From positions 126,001 to 190,000 of the forward strand of contig JAJPHC010000013.1 in assembly GCA_021325515.1 (NCBI GenBank): 64,000 bases of DNA. The letters run 5' to 3'. Below, piece after piece: positions 63,981 through 64,000 of this stretch; position 1 is the stretch's first letter, and each line of letters begins with the position of its first letter. Below the pieces are notes generated by a model. That model saw only the letters and a list, made by a program, of their open reading frames with translations, was not told the origin of the DNA and made no database searches. The translations under genes were made by a program, and so were the position numbers. Origin of the DNA: Acidobacteriota bacterium (lineage in GTDB: Bacteria > Acidobacteriota > Thermoanaerobaculia > Gp7-AA8).

Positions 63981-64000
63981 TCCGGCCAGCGATGGCGGCC

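Overview
The window is about 64 kb of GC-rich, densely coding DNA from a Gram-negative bacterium: it encodes an Mla-type ABC system, a TonB-dependent receptor, a bifunctional class A PBP and UDP-xylose-type sugar-nucleotide genes. The gene complement (DUF11 proteins with an IPTL-like C-terminus, sulfatase-TPR fusions, many secreted proteases, SNF2 with a SWIM finger, many one- and two-component signalling proteins) fits Acidobacteriota best. That assignment is an inference from gene content; no rRNA is present to prove it. There is no phage, IS transposase or CRISPR array, and no gene-free stretch longer than 300 bp.

Layout. 1-1.6 kb: the 3' end of a ketosynthase-like chain-length-factor gene and a GT2 glycosyltransferase, probably the tail of a type II PKS or aryl-polyene-like cluster lying upstream. 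1.7-4.5 kb: a MinD/ParA ATPase divergent from a Crp/Fnr regulator, then a CDP-alcohol phosphatidyltransferase. 4.5-13.2 kb: housekeeping, with tRNA-Lys, tRNA-Leu, tig, clpP, clpX, lon, engB (ysxC) and rho. 13.2-18.8 kb: envelope genes, with PBP1 and mlaE-mlaF-mlaD. 18.8-21.1 kb: UDP-glucose dehydrogenase and UDP-glucuronate decarboxylase. 21-27.8 kb: secreted or surface proteins (metzincin protease, DUF11 protein, sulfatase-TPR). 27.9-32 kb: purA, a secreted unknown, cysteine dioxygenase and kbl. 32-34.8 kb: an operon of a secreted LanC-like protein and a BNR lipoprotein. 34.9-40.1 kb: SNF2/SWIM helicase and glycogen phosphorylase. 40.2-40.7 kb: a DUF433/DUF5615 toxin-antitoxin pair. 40.7-47 kb: a TetR regulator divergent from two secreted proteases. 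47.1-51 kb: a complete partner-switching cassette (SpoIIE phosphatase, anti-sigma-type kinase, STAS protein) overlapping a Ser/Thr kinase that carries a zinc ribbon and a receiver domain. 51-57.5 kb: a VOC protein, a PQQ-type sugar dehydrogenase, and a TonB receptor/TPR-PhnD operon. 57.6-64 kb: a Ser/Thr kinase, a histidine kinase/receiver/EAL/DUF1697 operon, and a histidine kinase plus REC-PAS-GGDEF pair.

The most unusual structural signal is a set of intergenic inverted repeats. At about a dozen gene junctions there is a long, often near-perfect hairpin built from a short 'word' that differs from family to family. Some words recur at several loci (GCGGGCTCGCGG-type at four, GTAGGACAGGCG-type at two, GAGTGNTGAGT-type at two). 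Several overlap the stop codon of the neighbouring gene, and the largest is a perfect 42-bp inverted repeat between two convergent genes. Other points of interest: a run of promoters whose -10 box lies so close to the start codon that the mRNAs would be leaderless; a matched pair of TetR operator candidates; a LanC-like protein that is exported yet keeps all its zinc and catalytic residues; and a TonB receptor containing a CxxCH motif.
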